Notes: generated from the sequence alone by a model not told the origin. Numbered from the stretch's first letter, positions 6,385 through 16,448 are shown. The stretch: DNA of 34,689 nucleotides from CAYMSA01 sp964392965 (GCA_964392965.1 CAYMSA010000011.1:1-34689), one strand, 5' to 3'. Translations and numbers: made by a program.

Positions 6385-8640
6385 ATGCCCGAGTCCCTCT
6401 CTCCCGAGATCGCCCTTCCGCTCGCGGTCGAGCTCGGCCTCAAACCTGCCGAGTACGAGAAGATCGTCGAGATCCTCGGCAGGATACCGGCGCTCACCGA
6501 GCTCTACATGTACTCGCTGATGTGGAGCGAGCACTGCAGTTACAAGCACTCGCGCAAGGCGCTCAGGATGTTCCCCACGAGCGGCAAGGCGGTGCTTCAG
6601 GGCCCAGGCGAGAACGCCGGCGTCATCCGCGTGGGTGACGGCTGGGCGGTCGCGTTCAAGATGGAGTCGCACAACCATCCCTCAGCGATCGAGCCGTATC
6701 AGGGCGCGGCGACGGGTGTGGGCGGCATCATCCGCGACATCTTCACGATGGGCGCGCGCCCGATCGCCTCGCTCGACTCGCTGCGCTTCGGCACGCTCGA
6801 CAAGCCGCGGCAGCGCTATCTCTTCGAGGGGGCGGTGGCCGGCATCGGCGGCTACGGTAACTGCCTCGGCGTGCCCACGGTGGGCGGCGAGGTCTACTTC
6901 GAGGAGGCGTACGAGGGCAACTGCCTCATCAACGCCATGGCGATCGGCCTCATGCGCGAGGAGGACCTGACGCTCGCGGTCGCGGCCGGACCCGGCAACC
7001 TCGTGCTGCTCATCGGGTCCACGACGGGTCGTGACGGCATCGGCGGCGCGTCCACGCTCGCGAGCCAGGAGTTCGACGAGAAGGCCGAGGAGAAACGTCC
7101 GAGCGTGCAGGTGGGCGATCCGTTCGAGGAGAAGCTTCTCATCGAGGCGTGCCTTGAACTCCTCTCGGACAAGCTCCTGGTCGCCCTCGGCGACTGTGGC
7201 GCGGCGGGACTCACGAGCTCGATCAGCGAGATGGCGAGCCGTGGCGGCGTGGGTGTGGAGATCGACGTGACCGCCGTCCCGCAGCGCGAGGACGCCATGA
7301 AGCCGTTCGAGATCATGGTCTCCGAGTCCCAGGAGCGCATGGTCGCGGTCGTCACTCCGGAGAACCTCGAGGCCGCGCAGGTCATCTGCACGAAGTGGGG
7401 CCTCCGGTCGACGGTCATCGGCTCCATCACCGACACTGGCCGCTTTGTGGTGACAGAAGGGGAGACCGTCGTCGGCGACATGCCGGCCGCGACGCTCGCC
7501 CAGGACGCGCCCATCTACGACCCGGCCATGGAGCGCCCGGCGTACCTCGACGAGGTCCAGGCGTTCGACCCGATGACGCTCGAGCACCCCGGAAGCGCCG
7601 GGGAACTCTCGGCGACGCTCCTTCAGTTGCTCGCGAGCCCCAACATCTGCTCGCGGCGCTGGATCTGGGAGCAGTATGACCACCAGGTGATGCTCAACAC
7701 CGTCGTGTTGCCCGGCTCGGATGCCGCCGTGCTGCGCATCGGTGACACCGGTCGTGGCGAGACGAGCGAGCGCGGCATCGCGGTCTCCTCGGATTGCAAC
7801 GGCCGCTACTGCTATCTCGACCCGTACGTGGGCGCGCAGATCGCCTTCGCCGAGGCCGCACGCAACGTCGCGTGCTCCGGTGGTCGGCCTGCCGCGATCA
7901 CGGACTGTCTCAACTTCGGCAATCCCGAGAAGCCCGAGGTCTTCTGGACGTTCCACGAGGCCATCAGGGGCCTCTCCGACGCGTGCACGGCCTTCGGCGT
8001 GCCGGTCATCTCGGGCAACGTGAGCTTCTACAACGAGAGCTTCGGCCAGCCGATCTACCCCACGCCCACCGTCGGTCTCGTCGGCCTGCTCGACGACGTG
8101 AGTGACCACTGCACGATGGACTTCAAGCGCGAGGGCGACGCGGTCGTGCTGCTCGGCACGACGCGCAACGAGCTCGGCGGGAGCGAGTACCTCAAAGTCG
8201 TCCACGACCTCGTCGCCGGGAAGCCGCCGCGCGTCGACCTCGTGGACGAGAAGCTGCTCGACGACTTCCTCGGCACCGCCATCCGCACGGGCATCGTCCT
8301 CTCGGCGCACGACTGCTCCGAGGGCGGTCTCGCGGTCGCCCTCGCCGAGTGCTGTATGGCGGGCGGACTCGGTGCTGACATCACGCTCGACACTGACCTC
8401 CCGGGTGTGGCGGCGCTCTTCAGTGAGTCGCAGGCGCGCGCGATCGTGACATGCGAGGCCGAGCACTTCGAGGCGTTCAAGACGCTCGCCATCACGCACG
8501 CGACGCGCTGCGTGAAGATCGGCGAGGTCGGGGGCGACCGGCTGCGCGTGCGGGGCCTTCTCGACGTCTCACTCGCCGAGATGGACGCGGCCTACGCGCC
8601 GACGCTCGAACGGCTCGTGAGCGGCGGAGGAGACGCCTGA
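6385..8640 (+). CDS. purL: FGAM synthase large subunit PurL (short form)
   Basis: Converts FGAR to FGAM with ATP, using ammonia from PurQ. At 751 residues it is the short PurL that needs PurS and PurQ. It contains WSEHCSYKHSR near the N-terminus with the catalytic-region histidine, VGDGWAVAFKMESHNHPS, and two repeated AIRS-like halves, the second with GGRPAAITDCLNFGNPEKP and HDCSEGGLAVALAE. I chose the ATG at 6385 because AGGAG (6371-6375) is well placed and family proteins start here; an in-frame ATG at 6307 would add 26 unconserved residues and overlap a hairpin. Confidence 0.96.
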   Translation: MPESLSPEIALPLAVELGLKPAEYEKIVEILGRIPALTELYMYSLMWSEHCSYKHSRKALRMFPTSGKAVLQGPGENAGVIRVGDGWAVAFKMESHNHPSAIEPYQGAATGVGGIIRDIFTMGARPIASLDSLRFGTLDKPRQRYLFEGAVAGIGGYGNCLGVPTVGGEVYFEEAYEGNCLINAMAIGLMREEDLTLAVAAGPGNLVLLIGSTTGRDGIGGASTLASQEFDEKAEEKRPSVQVGDPFEEKLLIEACLELLSDKLLVALGDCGAAGLTSSISEMASRGGVGVEIDVTAVPQREDAMKPFEIMVSESQERMVAVVTPENLEAAQVICTKWGLRSTVIGSITDTGRFVVTEGETVVGDMPAATLAQDAPIYDPAMERPAYLDEVQAFDPMTLEHPGSAGELSATLLQLLASPNICSRRWIWEQYDHQVMLNTVVLPGSDAAVLRIGDTGRGETSERGIAVSSDCNGRYCYLDPYVGAQIAFAEAARNVACSGGRPAAITDCLNFGNPEKPEVFWTFHEAIRGLSDACTAFGVPVISGNVSFYNESFGQPIYPTPTVGLVGLLDDVSDHCTMDFKREGDAVVLLGTTRNELGGSEYLKVVHDLVAGKPPRVDLVDEKLLDDFLGTAIRTGIVLSAHDCSEGGLAVALAECCMAGGLGADITLDTDLPGVAALFSESQARAIVTCEAEHFEAFKTLAITHATRCVKIGEVGGDRLRVRGLLDVSLAEMDAAYAPTLERLVSGGGDA

Positions 8641-8727
8641 AGGTCTTTCGCGGGTACATCTGAGGCGACTGGCGGTCCGCACCGCCCGGCGTGATGGCAG
8701 GACGCGTGCGGCTTGAGGGGGTGACAT

Positions 8728-9270
8728 ATGGAGCTGCTCACCGCGCTCGGCTTGTCCATCCCGGCGGGCCTGAACGCGTACATCCCGCTTCTCGGCGTGT
8801 CGCTCGCCCAGCGCTTCGGGTGGCTCACGCTCGCCGAGCCCTTCGACGTCATGGGTGAGTGGTGGGTCATCGGCCTCGTTGCGGTGTTGTTGCTCGTCGA
8901 GGTCGCCGCCGATAAGATCCCAGCCGTCGATCACGTGAACGACGCGATCCAGACGGTCGTCAGGCCCGTCGCAGGCGGCATCGTGGCCATCGCCTCGGCA
9001 GGCAACGCGGTCGACGTCCAGCCCTGGTTGCTGGTGGCGATGGGTGTCGTGCTCGCGGGAGGGACGCATGCGGTGAAGGCGACGGTGCGTCCGGCCGTGA
9101 ACGTCTCCACCGCCGGCACGGCGACGCCGGTCGTGAGCGCCGCCGAGGACGCCGGTGCCGTCGTGATGAGCGCCACGGCCATCTTCGCGCCGGCGCTCGT
9201 GCTTGCCGTGCTCATCCTGCTCGTCTATCTCTTCTGGCGGTTCTTCCGTCGCGAGAGGCGCAGGGGCTGA
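8728..9270 (+). CDS. DUF4126 family membrane protein
   Basis: A 180-residue membrane protein matching the DUF4126 pattern: LGLSIPAGLNAYIPLLGV at the start, then membrane segments at about 50-62 and 85-120, and a C-terminal one at about 155-175 ending in a basic tail (RFFRRERRRG). The ATG has a GAGGGGG ribosome-binding site at 8715-8721. It follows purL by 87 nt and may be read with it, and is convergent with nuoN. Function of the family is unknown. Confidence 0.8.
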   Translation: MELLTALGLSIPAGLNAYIPLLGVSLAQRFGWLTLAEPFDVMGEWWVIGLVAVLLLVEVAADKIPAVDHVNDAIQTVVRPVAGGIVAIASAGNAVDVQPWLLVAMGVVLAGGTHAVKATVRPAVNVSTAGTATPVVSAAEDAGAVVMSATAIFAPALVLAVLILLVYLFWRFFRRERRRG

Positions 9271-9357
9271 AGTACCGCCCGGGCCGACTGCAGGACTGCT
9301 CCTGCCTAGGTGGTTGCAGCAGCACTTGAGACGAGGGCACCATCGTCGCCCCAGACG

Positions 9358-9396
9358 CACGCGGCCCTGGCATCGAGAGGACGCCAGGGCCGCGTG
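9358..9396. terminator. Bidirectional terminator between DUF4126 gene and nuoN
   Basis: A perfect 14-bp stem, CACGCGGCCCTGGC/GCCAGGGCCGCGTG, with an 11-nt loop. It sits between convergent genes and can serve both strands. There is no strong T-run on either side. Confidence 0.8.
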
Positions 9397-9416
9397 TCAG
9401 TGACTGAGACGGGGCG

Positions 9417-10829
9417 CTACAGCAGCGCTGCCTCGAACAACTGGAGTATGGGCTCGCTTGCCAGTCCTGCGGCGAGAACCAGTGCCACCGTGACGAGTAT
9501 CACCGCAGCAGCGAGAGCTGGGAACTGCCGGTATTCGGTCGACTCCTCGAGCGACGGTCGGTCTACCATCTCGGGTGCGTTCTCGCCCGGGGTGAACATC
9601 GCCCGGATGATCCGGAAGCCGTACCCGCCAGCGACCACAGAGAAGAGAACCGCGATGACGACCGCCCACGTGTACCCCGCGTGAAGTGCGGCGCTCAGTG
9701 CGCCGAGCTTGCCGTAGAAGCCGGCGAACGGCGGGAAACCGATGATCGAGAAGATGAACCCGACGGCCGCCCAGGCGGCGTACGCCCTGCGCTTGATGAG
9801 TCCCGCGACGTCCTGTAGCGTGGCGCCCTCCTGGGCGACCACGAGGAACAAGCCGAGGGCACCGATGGCATAGGCGAACATGTAGAAGAGCGCGCTCGCG
9901 TATCCTGCAGCGGTTCCCGCTCCGACGGCGAAGAGGGCGTAGCCGACGTTCGCGATGCCCGAGTAGGCGAGGAGGCGTCGCAGGTCGCTCTGCGGCAGCG
10001 CGACGAACGTTCCGAGGGCGATCGAGACGACGGCTGCCACCATGATTGCGAAGTGGAGTCCCGGGACATCAGGGAAGATCTCGGCGAGGATGCGGACGAG
10101 GGCCCACATCGGCGCGATCTTGGCGATGGACGAGACGAAGGCCGCCGAAGCCGTCGGCGCGCCGGCGGTGGCGTCGGGCACCCAGTAATGGAACGGCACG
10201 GCGCCGAGTTTGCCGAGGAATCCCATGAGAACGAGCACGCCCACGAGCGTGGCGGTCCACGACGACCCCTGCACCGCCAGCGGCTGGAAGAGCGTGGTGC
10301 CGTTGATCCCGTAAACGAACGAGAAGCCGTAGGCCATGATCATGCTCGTGACCACTGACAGCAGGAAGTACTTCAGCGCACCCTCGAGGCTCCGGCGGTC
10401 TTCATGGAGGTAACCGATGAGTACGTAGACCGGCATCGTCGCAAGCTCGAGCGAGATGAAGAGCGTGATGAGGTCGTTCGCCGAGACGAGCAGCATGCTG
10501 CCGAGCGTGGAGAAGAGCGCGAGAGCAACGCCCTCGCGGGCGCGGACGCCGGCCCAGCCCCGGGCGATCGTCCAGCAGCAGAACAGGCCCGTGAGCGCCG
10601 GGATGACCGAGCGGAGGATGAGTGCCGCCGACCCGAGCGTGAAGTCAAGCAGCCCGAAGAAGGCGTCCGCAGGGGTGGGGACCATCCAGACGACGACGGC
10701 TGCCGCGAAGCTGAAGAGCGCACCGATGACCGAGGCGGCACGGTCGCTCCCGAGCAGGGTCGCGAAGAGCGCGAGGAGCGCTGCGATGCAGATGAGGAAC
10801 TCCGGTATGAGGGCGAGATACTGTTCCAT
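9417..10829 (-). CDS. nuoN: Complex I subunit NuoN
   Basis: Antiporter-like proton-pumping membrane subunit of respiratory complex I, 470 residues with about 14 predicted membrane segments. The key TM5 glutamate is Glu128 in SLELATMPVYVLIGY, and the PFHYWVPDATAGAPT segment of TM7-8 is conserved. It is the last gene of the minus-strand nuo operon, starting 4 nt after nuoM and ending before a strong hairpin. Length is normal for the family. Confidence 0.96.
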   Translation of the reverse strand: MEQYLALIPEFLICIAALLALFATLLGSDRAASVIGALFSFAAAVVVWMVPTPADAFFGLLDFTLGSAALILRSVIPALTGLFCCWTIARGWAGVRAREGVALALFSTLGSMLLVSANDLITLFISLELATMPVYVLIGYLHEDRRSLEGALKYFLLSVVTSMIMAYGFSFVYGINGTTLFQPLAVQGSSWTATLVGVLVLMGFLGKLGAVPFHYWVPDATAGAPTASAAFVSSIAKIAPMWALVRILAEIFPDVPGLHFAIMVAAVVSIALGTFVALPQSDLRRLLAYSGIANVGYALFAVGAGTAAGYASALFYMFAYAIGALGLFLVVAQEGATLQDVAGLIKRRAYAAWAAVGFIFSIIGFPPFAGFYGKLGALSAALHAGYTWAVVIAVLFSVVAGGYGFRIIRAMFTPGENAPEMVDRPSLEESTEYRQFPALAAAVILVTVALVLAAGLASEPILQLFEAALL

Positions 10830-10833
10830 GTCA

Positions 10834-12300
10834 TCAGCCCCCCAGCGTCGTCACGAGTGTGCGGACTGCCGGGTCGATGAACACGAGGAGTGTGTTCCAG
10901 TTGAGGCCGATGACGAGGATGACGATCATGAGGGGGACCGCCGTCCAGTAGTCCATGATCTTGGCGTCTTCGATCTTCTTCACCGTTTCCGTTGGTTCTC
11001 CGTACACGACACGATGCACCACGTGGAGCATGTACGCGGCGCCGAGTAGCATGCCGATACCCGCGATCACCGTGTAGATCTTGGGGAGATCGGACTTCCA
11101 CGTACCGATGACCACAAGGAATTCGCCGACGAAGCCCGCCAGGCCGGGGAGGCCCAGCGATGAGATCGTGGCGAAGGACAGCATCCCGCCGAGGACGGGT
11201 GCCTTCTTGCCGACCCCCGTCAGGTCGGGCGCCATTCTCGTATGCGCCCGGTCGTAGATCATGCCCACCACGAGGAACAGCAGGCCGGTGATGACGCCGT
11301 GCGCGAAGGCGAGCACGACGGCGCCGTTCAGTCCCTCGTGTGTGGCGGCCGCGATGCCGAGCATCGCGAAGCCCATGTGTCCGACTGAGGAGTACGCGAG
11401 CATCTTCTTCAGGTCTGGCTGCCAGAACGAGACGACCGAGCCGTAGAGGATCGCGGCACATGCCATCGCGCCGACGAACAACGACCACTCGGCCGCTGCG
11501 TCAGGCAGCATGGGCAGCGCCACACGGACCATTCCGTAGGTGCCGGTCTTGAGGAGCACGCCGGCAAGGGTGACCGACCCCGCAGTCGGTGCCTGGATGT
11601 GCGCGTCGGAGTGGCCCGTGTGGAACGGGAACACGGGGACGCGGACCGCGAAGCCGAAGTAGAGGAGCCCGAAGACCGGCAGCTGGAAGGCGAGCGGGAA
11701 GCCGGCGTTCACGAGTTCGAGCATGTCGAACGTCCCGCCATTGGGATGCACGTACATGGCGATGATGGCCAGCAGCAGGAGCACCGAGCCGAGCAGCATG
11801 TAGAGGAAGAACTTGAGCGCGACGTAGCTGCGGTCCTCCTTGCCCCACCAGGCGATGAGGAAGTACATCGGGATGAGGACCCACTCCCAGAAGACGTAGA
11901 AAAGCACGAAGTCCAGGGCGACGAACACGCCGTTCATGCCCGCCTCAAGCAGCAGCAACAGCACGAACCAGGTCTTCGGCCGGTCGGAGTTGCTCCACGA
12001 GCCGAAGACGATGATGAGCGACAGCAGTGCCGAGAGCGCGACCATCGTGATGGAGAGGCCGTCGACGCCGAGCGTGTAGTTGATGTCGAAGGCCGGAATC
12101 CAGGGCACCTTCTCGAAGAACTGGATGCCGGTGGCAGTGAGGTCGTACTGCGTCAGCAGGTAGATGACGAAGGCGAGGTCGACAACCATGAACGCGGTCG
12201 TCACACGGCGCGCCCAGGGCATCGCCGCCTTGCCGGGAATCAGCATCACGGCGATCGCCCCGACGAGGGGCAGGAAGGTGATGATGCTCAGCAGTGGCAT
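10834..12300 (-). CDS. nuoM: Complex I subunit NuoM
   Basis: Antiporter-like proton-pumping subunit, 488 residues, about 14 membrane segments. Diagnostic features are LGVDGLSITMVALSAL near 78-92, the essential TM5 Glu139 in FWEWVLIPMYFLIAWWG, and the PFHTGHSDAHIQAPT loop. It begins 3 nt after the nuoL stop, consistent with coupled translation. Confidence 0.97.
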   Translation of the reverse strand: MPLLSIITFLPLVGAIAVMLIPGKAAMPWARRVTTAFMVVDLAFVIYLLTQYDLTATGIQFFEKVPWIPAFDINYTLGVDGLSITMVALSALLSLIIVFGSWSNSDRPKTWFVLLLLLEAGMNGVFVALDFVLFYVFWEWVLIPMYFLIAWWGKEDRSYVALKFFLYMLLGSVLLLLAIIAMYVHPNGGTFDMLELVNAGFPLAFQLPVFGLLYFGFAVRVPVFPFHTGHSDAHIQAPTAGSVTLAGVLLKTGTYGMVRVALPMLPDAAAEWSLFVGAMACAAILYGSVVSFWQPDLKKMLAYSSVGHMGFAMLGIAAATHEGLNGAVVLAFAHGVITGLLFLVVGMIYDRAHTRMAPDLTGVGKKAPVLGGMLSFATISSLGLPGLAGFVGEFLVVIGTWKSDLPKIYTVIAGIGMLLGAAYMLHVVHRVVYGEPTETVKKIEDAKIMDYWTAVPLMIVILVIGLNWNTLLVFIDPAVRTLVTTLGG

Positions 12301-12303
12301 TGC

Positions 12304-14148
12304 TTACATCACCCCCGACGCGAGAACCGCGATGAGCAGGAACACGAACATCCCCACGACCAACATCCGCTGGTAGGCCGAGATCTGGCCGCTCTGCACG
12401 TTCCGCAGTACGACACCGGCCTTGACGCACATGACGCCGACGCCATTGACGATGCCGTTGATCACGTGCTTGTCGAACCAGTTGAGGGCCTCCGAGAGCT
12501 TCGTGTAGCCGCCGGCGATCATGTTCTCTGCGATGTGGTCCATGTAGAACTTGTTCACCACCAGGTTGTAGAGAGGTCGGATGCGGCACTTGAGCGCCCG
12601 CGGGCTCCTGCCGCCGCGGAAGAGGTACCAGCCGAGGCCGAGTCCGGCGAGCACGACCACGGTCGAGAGCGACGCCATCGGCAGGTGCGGCAGGGTCGTG
12701 TGCGAGCCGATGTACTCGCCGAACGGGATGATGGCTAATCCGATCACGCACGTGACTGCCGCGAGCAACAGCATCGGGCCGACCATCTTCCCGTCGGACT
12801 CGTGCCCTGCCTTGTGCGCGTCCGGGTTAGGGAGTGTGGGGAAGACTCGCAGCCAGAGCCGCGTCATGTAGAAAGCCGTGAGCCCGGCGGTGACGAGCGC
12901 CACCGCGAAGGCGACGTAGTGACCTTCCAGGAAGAGGTGATCGATGATCATGTCCTTCGAGAAGAAACCGGAGAAGGGGACGACGCCGCAGAGTGCGAGA
13001 GTGCCCACTGTGAACGTCACCGTGGTCCACTTCATAGACCTGCCGACGCCGCTCATCTTGCGCATGTCCTGGGTGCTCAGGGCATGGATGATGCTGCCGG
13101 CTGCCAGGAAGAGCAGACTCTTGAAGAACGCGTGGGTGATGAGGTGGAACATCCCGGCCGCGACACTGCCCGTCCCCAACCCGAGGAACATGTAGCCCAG
13201 CTGCGAGATGGTCGAATAGGCGAGCACCCGCTTGATGTCGTACTGGACCGAGGCCATGAGCGCGGCCATGAGAGCGGTGATGCTCCCGATCACGATCAGG
13301 GCGTCGAGGGCCGTGCCGCTCACCTCGAAGATGGGCATCGCCCGGGCCACGAGGAAGACGCCCGCGGCCACCATGGTCGCCGCGTGGATGAGCGCTGAGG
13401 CCGGCGTGGGGCCAGCCATGGCGTCGGGCAGCCAGACATGGAGCGGGAACTGCGCCGACTTGCCCATCGCGGCGAAGAACAGCAGGAGCGCCACAGCCGT
13501 GGCTATTCCCGGTGCCCAAGAACCCGCCTGTCCGAGGACGGTCTGCATATCGAGCGTCCCTGCGGTGGTCCACATGATGGCAAGCGCGACGGCGAAGCCC
13601 ACATCACCGATGCGCGTGGTGAGGAACGCCTTGATCGAAGCACGGCGTGCGTCGAGCTGCGTGTTCCAGAAGCCGATGAGCAGGTAGGAGCACAGGCCCA
13701 TGATCTCCCAGGACATGTAGAACAAGAGGAAGTCCCCGGCGAGCGCCATCATGAGCATCGCACCGGTGAAGAGTGAGAGCACGGTGAAGTACCACCCGAT
13801 GCGCTCGTCACCGTGCATGTACGAGAGCGAGAAGATGGCCACACAGAGCGCCACGCACGAGATCATGACCACCATGACCGCCGCGAGCGGGTCGAACTGG
13901 AGGATCATCGAGACGGGCTTGCCCTGGATGAGCGCGAACTGGTACGTGAGCGTCCGGACCTGATCGGCGCCCGCCTCGGCGCCCGGCCAGATCGTCCACG
14001 CGCCATAGAGCGAGAGCCCGAGTGAGGCCATCAGGGCGATGATCGGGACCCACAGGAGCTTGTTGCGCACAGTCCTCGGCAGAACGAACGACAGAGGGAA
14101 GACGATCGCCGGGATAAGAGGTATCGCTGCTAGGTAGCCCACCCGCAT
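12304..14148 (-). CDS. nuoL: Complex I subunit NuoL
   Basis: The distal antiporter-like subunit, 614 residues, close to the family norm. It shows FDPLAAVMVVMISCVALCVAIFS, the TM5 Glu148 in MSWEIMGLCSYLLIGFW, and PLHVWLPDAMAGPTPASALIHAATMVAAGV. The long C-terminal part carries the lateral helix region and ends in a final membrane segment. The start overlaps the nuoK stop by one base (TGATG). Confidence 0.97.
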   Translation of the reverse strand: MRVGYLAAIPLIPAIVFPLSFVLPRTVRNKLLWVPIIALMASLGLSLYGAWTIWPGAEAGADQVRTLTYQFALIQGKPVSMILQFDPLAAVMVVMISCVALCVAIFSLSYMHGDERIGWYFTVLSLFTGAMLMMALAGDFLLFYMSWEIMGLCSYLLIGFWNTQLDARRASIKAFLTTRIGDVGFAVALAIMWTTAGTLDMQTVLGQAGSWAPGIATAVALLLFFAAMGKSAQFPLHVWLPDAMAGPTPASALIHAATMVAAGVFLVARAMPIFEVSGTALDALIVIGSITALMAALMASVQYDIKRVLAYSTISQLGYMFLGLGTGSVAAGMFHLITHAFFKSLLFLAAGSIIHALSTQDMRKMSGVGRSMKWTTVTFTVGTLALCGVVPFSGFFSKDMIIDHLFLEGHYVAFAVALVTAGLTAFYMTRLWLRVFPTLPNPDAHKAGHESDGKMVGPMLLLAAVTCVIGLAIIPFGEYIGSHTTLPHLPMASLSTVVVLAGLGLGWYLFRGGRSPRALKCRIRPLYNLVVNKFYMDHIAENMIAGGYTKLSEALNWFDKHVINGIVNGVGVMCVKAGVVLRNVQSGQISAYQRMLVVGMFVFLLIAVLASGVM

Positions 14149-14459
14149 CAGCCCTTCAGTTCGCTCATGTCATCGAGCTCGGTGGTGCGAGCTGCGGCGT
14201 GCAGTGCAAGAAGCAGGCCGAGTCCCAGTCCGATCTCGGCAGCGGCGACGACCATCATGAAGACGGCGAAGATCTGGCCCGTCACGATGTCAGGGGTGAT
14301 GAAGCGGGAGAGCGCGACCAGGTTGATGTTGACCGCGCCGGCCATGATCTCGAGCGACATGATCACCAGGACGGCGCTCTTCTTGGAGAGCGCACCGTAG
14401 AGGCCGAGTGCGAACAGCACCGCGGACAGTGCGAGGAACGCTGGAAGTCCTACACTCAT
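14148..14459 (-). CDS. nuoK: Complex I subunit NuoK
   Basis: A 103-residue, three-helix membrane subunit. The two glutamates of the proton path are present: Glu37 in MSLEIMAGAVNINLVAL and Glu75 in AAAEIGLGLGLLLAL. The start at 14459 was chosen because GGAGGAAGG precedes it on the minus strand and the length then matches the family; a longer in-frame extension would add 29 unconserved residues. It overlaps nuoJ by 4 nt (ATGA). Confidence 0.96.
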   Translation of the reverse strand: MSVGLPAFLALSAVLFALGLYGALSKKSAVLVIMSLEIMAGAVNINLVALSRFITPDIVTGQIFAVFMMVVAAAEIGLGLGLLLALHAAARTTELDDMSELKG

Positions 14460-14962
14460 CGGTCCTTCCTCCCGATCGACCACCAGACCGCGCCCACGAG
14501 GGCGACGATCAGTACGAGTGACGCGATCTCGAACGGCACCATCCACGTGGTGAAGAGCTCCTGGCCGAACGTCACGATACCGGGGGCGACGTCAGGCAGG
14601 ACCGTGGAGGGTTCGACGGACATGCGGGGAATAGCGACGAGCATGAGCGCCATGAACACCACGGCGATGGCCGCCGCGCTGAGCGAGGTGTCTCGTGGAC
14701 GAACGGCGTCGCTTCGGCGGCGCAGCGTGATCATGATGGTGAAGATCGTCAGGACCGCGACGGCACCCGCGTAGACCAGGATCTGGACCAGCGCGAGGAA
14801 CTCGGCGGACAGCAGCATGAACAGGCCGCCGGTGGAGACCATCGACAGCAGCATCCAGAACGTCGCGTGCACGATGTTGCGGCTGGTGAGCATCATCAGT
14901 GCACCGCCGAGGATGAGCACGCTGAGGATGACGAAGGGGACGATGTCGACACCCGGGGTCAT
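14456..14962 (-). CDS. nuoJ: Complex I subunit NuoJ
   Basis: A 168-residue five-helix membrane subunit. The conserved TM3 region LVQILVYAGAVAVLTIF, containing the tyrosine-glycine pi-bulge motif, is clear. The N-terminal SRNIVHATFWMLLSM also fits. It overlaps nuoI by 4 nt (ATGA) and nuoK by 4 nt. Confidence 0.95.
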   Translation of the reverse strand: MTPGVDIVPFVILSVLILGGALMMLTSRNIVHATFWMLLSMVSTGGLFMLLSAEFLALVQILVYAGAVAVLTIFTIMITLRRRSDAVRPRDTSLSAAAIAVVFMALMLVAIPRMSVEPSTVLPDVAPGIVTFGQELFTTWMVPFEIASLVLIVALVGAVWWSIGRKDR

Positions 14963-15423
14963 TCGGCATCCACCTCCCGGGACGGCTTGGTTGCGGGCTC
15001 GGCGGAGCGCTTCTTGGGGCGCGCCGCGGGTTCGTTGACGATCAGAGCCTGGAACAGGTCGTTGCGGTCCACGGTGGCGAGCTCGTAGTCGCCGCCCATC
15101 TTGAGCGCGTCAAACGGGCACGACTCCTCACACAGGCCGCAGAACATGCATGCGCCCATCTCCCACTGGTAGAGCTCGATGGTCTTCGTCTTGTCCTCGG
15201 CGGTGGAGACGTTGAGCACGATGCACTGGTCCGGGCATGCGCGCACGCAGAGGCCGCAAGCGGTGCACTTGGGGTCGCCGTTCTCGTCGCGCATGTGCAC
15301 GGGATACCAGCGTGCCCGCTCAGGAAGCTCGAGCTTCTCGTACGGGTATTTCACGGTGATAGGACCCCGGAGCATGTTCTTGAACGTGATGCCGAGTCCC
15401 TTGAGGATGCCTGCGCCCCACAT
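14959..15423 (-). CDS. nuoI: Complex I iron-sulfur subunit NuoI
   Basis: A 154-residue peripheral subunit carrying two [4Fe-4S] clusters that pass electrons to NuoB. The ligands are Cys53-56-59-63 (with CTACGLCVRACP) and Cys92-95-98-102 (CMFCGLCEESCP). The start at 15423 overlaps the nuoH stop by one base and gives the normal length. A Lys/Arg/Glu-rich C-terminal tail extends beyond the core. Without NuoE, F and G encoded here, NuoI would be the point where an external donor such as ferredoxin hands over electrons. Confidence 0.96.
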   Translation of the reverse strand: MWGAGILKGLGITFKNMLRGPITVKYPYEKLELPERARWYPVHMRDENGDPKCTACGLCVRACPDQCIVLNVSTAEDKTKTIELYQWEMGACMFCGLCEESCPFDALKMGGDYELATVDRNDLFQALIVNEPAARPKKRSAEPATKPSREVDAE

Positions 15424-16448
15424 CAGAGCCCCACCGCCTTCTGGATGACACCGGTGACGACGATGAGCACGAGCGCGATGGGGAGCAGGCGCTTCCAGCC
15501 CAGATTCATGAGTGAGTCGATTCGGACACGGGGGAGTGTTCCGCGGATCCACATCATCACGAAGATGCCGATGTACGTCTTGATGATGAACACGGCGGGC
15601 GCGAGTACGGGAACCGCCTCGTACCAGGACATCGGCACCCAGGGGATCAGCCATCCTCCGAAGAAGACGGTCACGCCTATGGCCGAGAGGATGAACTGGT
15701 TGCTGAATTCGGAAACATAGATGAGTCCGAACTTCATGGCGGAGTACTCGGTGGCGAATCCCGCGACGAGCTCCGACTCCGCTTCGGACATGTCGAACGG
15801 CGTCTGATTGCTCTCCACGAGCGCAGCGATGACGAAGATGATGAAGGCCGGCCACAGGATGGGGTTCGTGATGAACCACTGCGGCAGCCACGACAACCAT
15901 GCGGTGGAGTAGGTGCCGGCCTGCGCGGTCACGAGCTCGCCGAGGTTCAGCGTGCCCGACAGCATGACGACCGGCAGGAGCGAGAGCAGGAGCGGGACCT
16001 CGTAGGCGATCGCCTGGGCGGCGGCGCGAACGCCACCGATGAGCGACCACTTGTTGCCCGAGGCCCATCCGGCCATGAGCAGGCCGATCGGCACGATCGA
16101 GAGCACCGCGAACGTGAAGAGGAGTCCGGTCTCAAGGCGGGTGGCCGCAAGCGACTCGGAGAACGGCAGCGCGAGATAGGCGAGAAGCGACGGGACGGTG
16201 ATGACCGCGGGGGCGAGCGCGAACAGCCAGCGATCGACCGCTCGGGGTGTCACATCCTCCTTGGTGAAGAGCTTCAAGACGTCGTTGGGGATCTGCAGGA
16301 TGCCGTGCCAGCCCATGTGCACGGGGCCGAGGCGCAGGTGCAGGTGGCCGAGTACCTTGCGCAGCATGTAGATCATCACCATGCCGTTGAGCAGCATGAG
16401 GACGACGATGGCGAGCAGCCGGATGATGATGGCGAGTGTCGGGCTCAT
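15423..16448 (-). CDS. nuoH: Complex I subunit NuoH
   Basis: A 341-residue, eight-helix membrane subunit that forms the quinone chamber with NuoB and NuoD. Typical segments are HLHLRLGPVHMGWHGILQ with the PNDVLKLFTKED loop, LMAGWASGNKWSLIGGVRAAAQAIAYEVPL, and QTPFDMSEAESELVAGFATEYS, which carries the conserved acidic residues. It overlaps nuoD by 4 nt (ATGA). Confidence 0.97.
   Translation of the reverse strand: MSPTLAIIIRLLAIVVLMLLNGMVMIYMLRKVLGHLHLRLGPVHMGWHGILQIPNDVLKLFTKEDVTPRAVDRWLFALAPAVITVPSLLAYLALPFSESLAATRLETGLLFTFAVLSIVPIGLLMAGWASGNKWSLIGGVRAAAQAIAYEVPLLLSLLPVVMLSGTLNLGELVTAQAGTYSTAWLSWLPQWFITNPILWPAFIIFVIAALVESNQTPFDMSEAESELVAGFATEYSAMKFGLIYVSEFSNQFILSAIGVTVFFGGWLIPWVPMSWYEAVPVLAPAVFIIKTYIGIFVMMWIRGTLPRVRIDSLMNLGWKRLLPIALVLIVVTGVIQKAVGL

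Noticed and set aside
6682..8499. A 605-codon open frame on the minus strand
   Set aside because: It lies wholly inside purL and is open only because GC-rich coding DNA lacks stops on the opposite strand; its product is an Arg/Asp/Glu/His-rich string with no family pattern.
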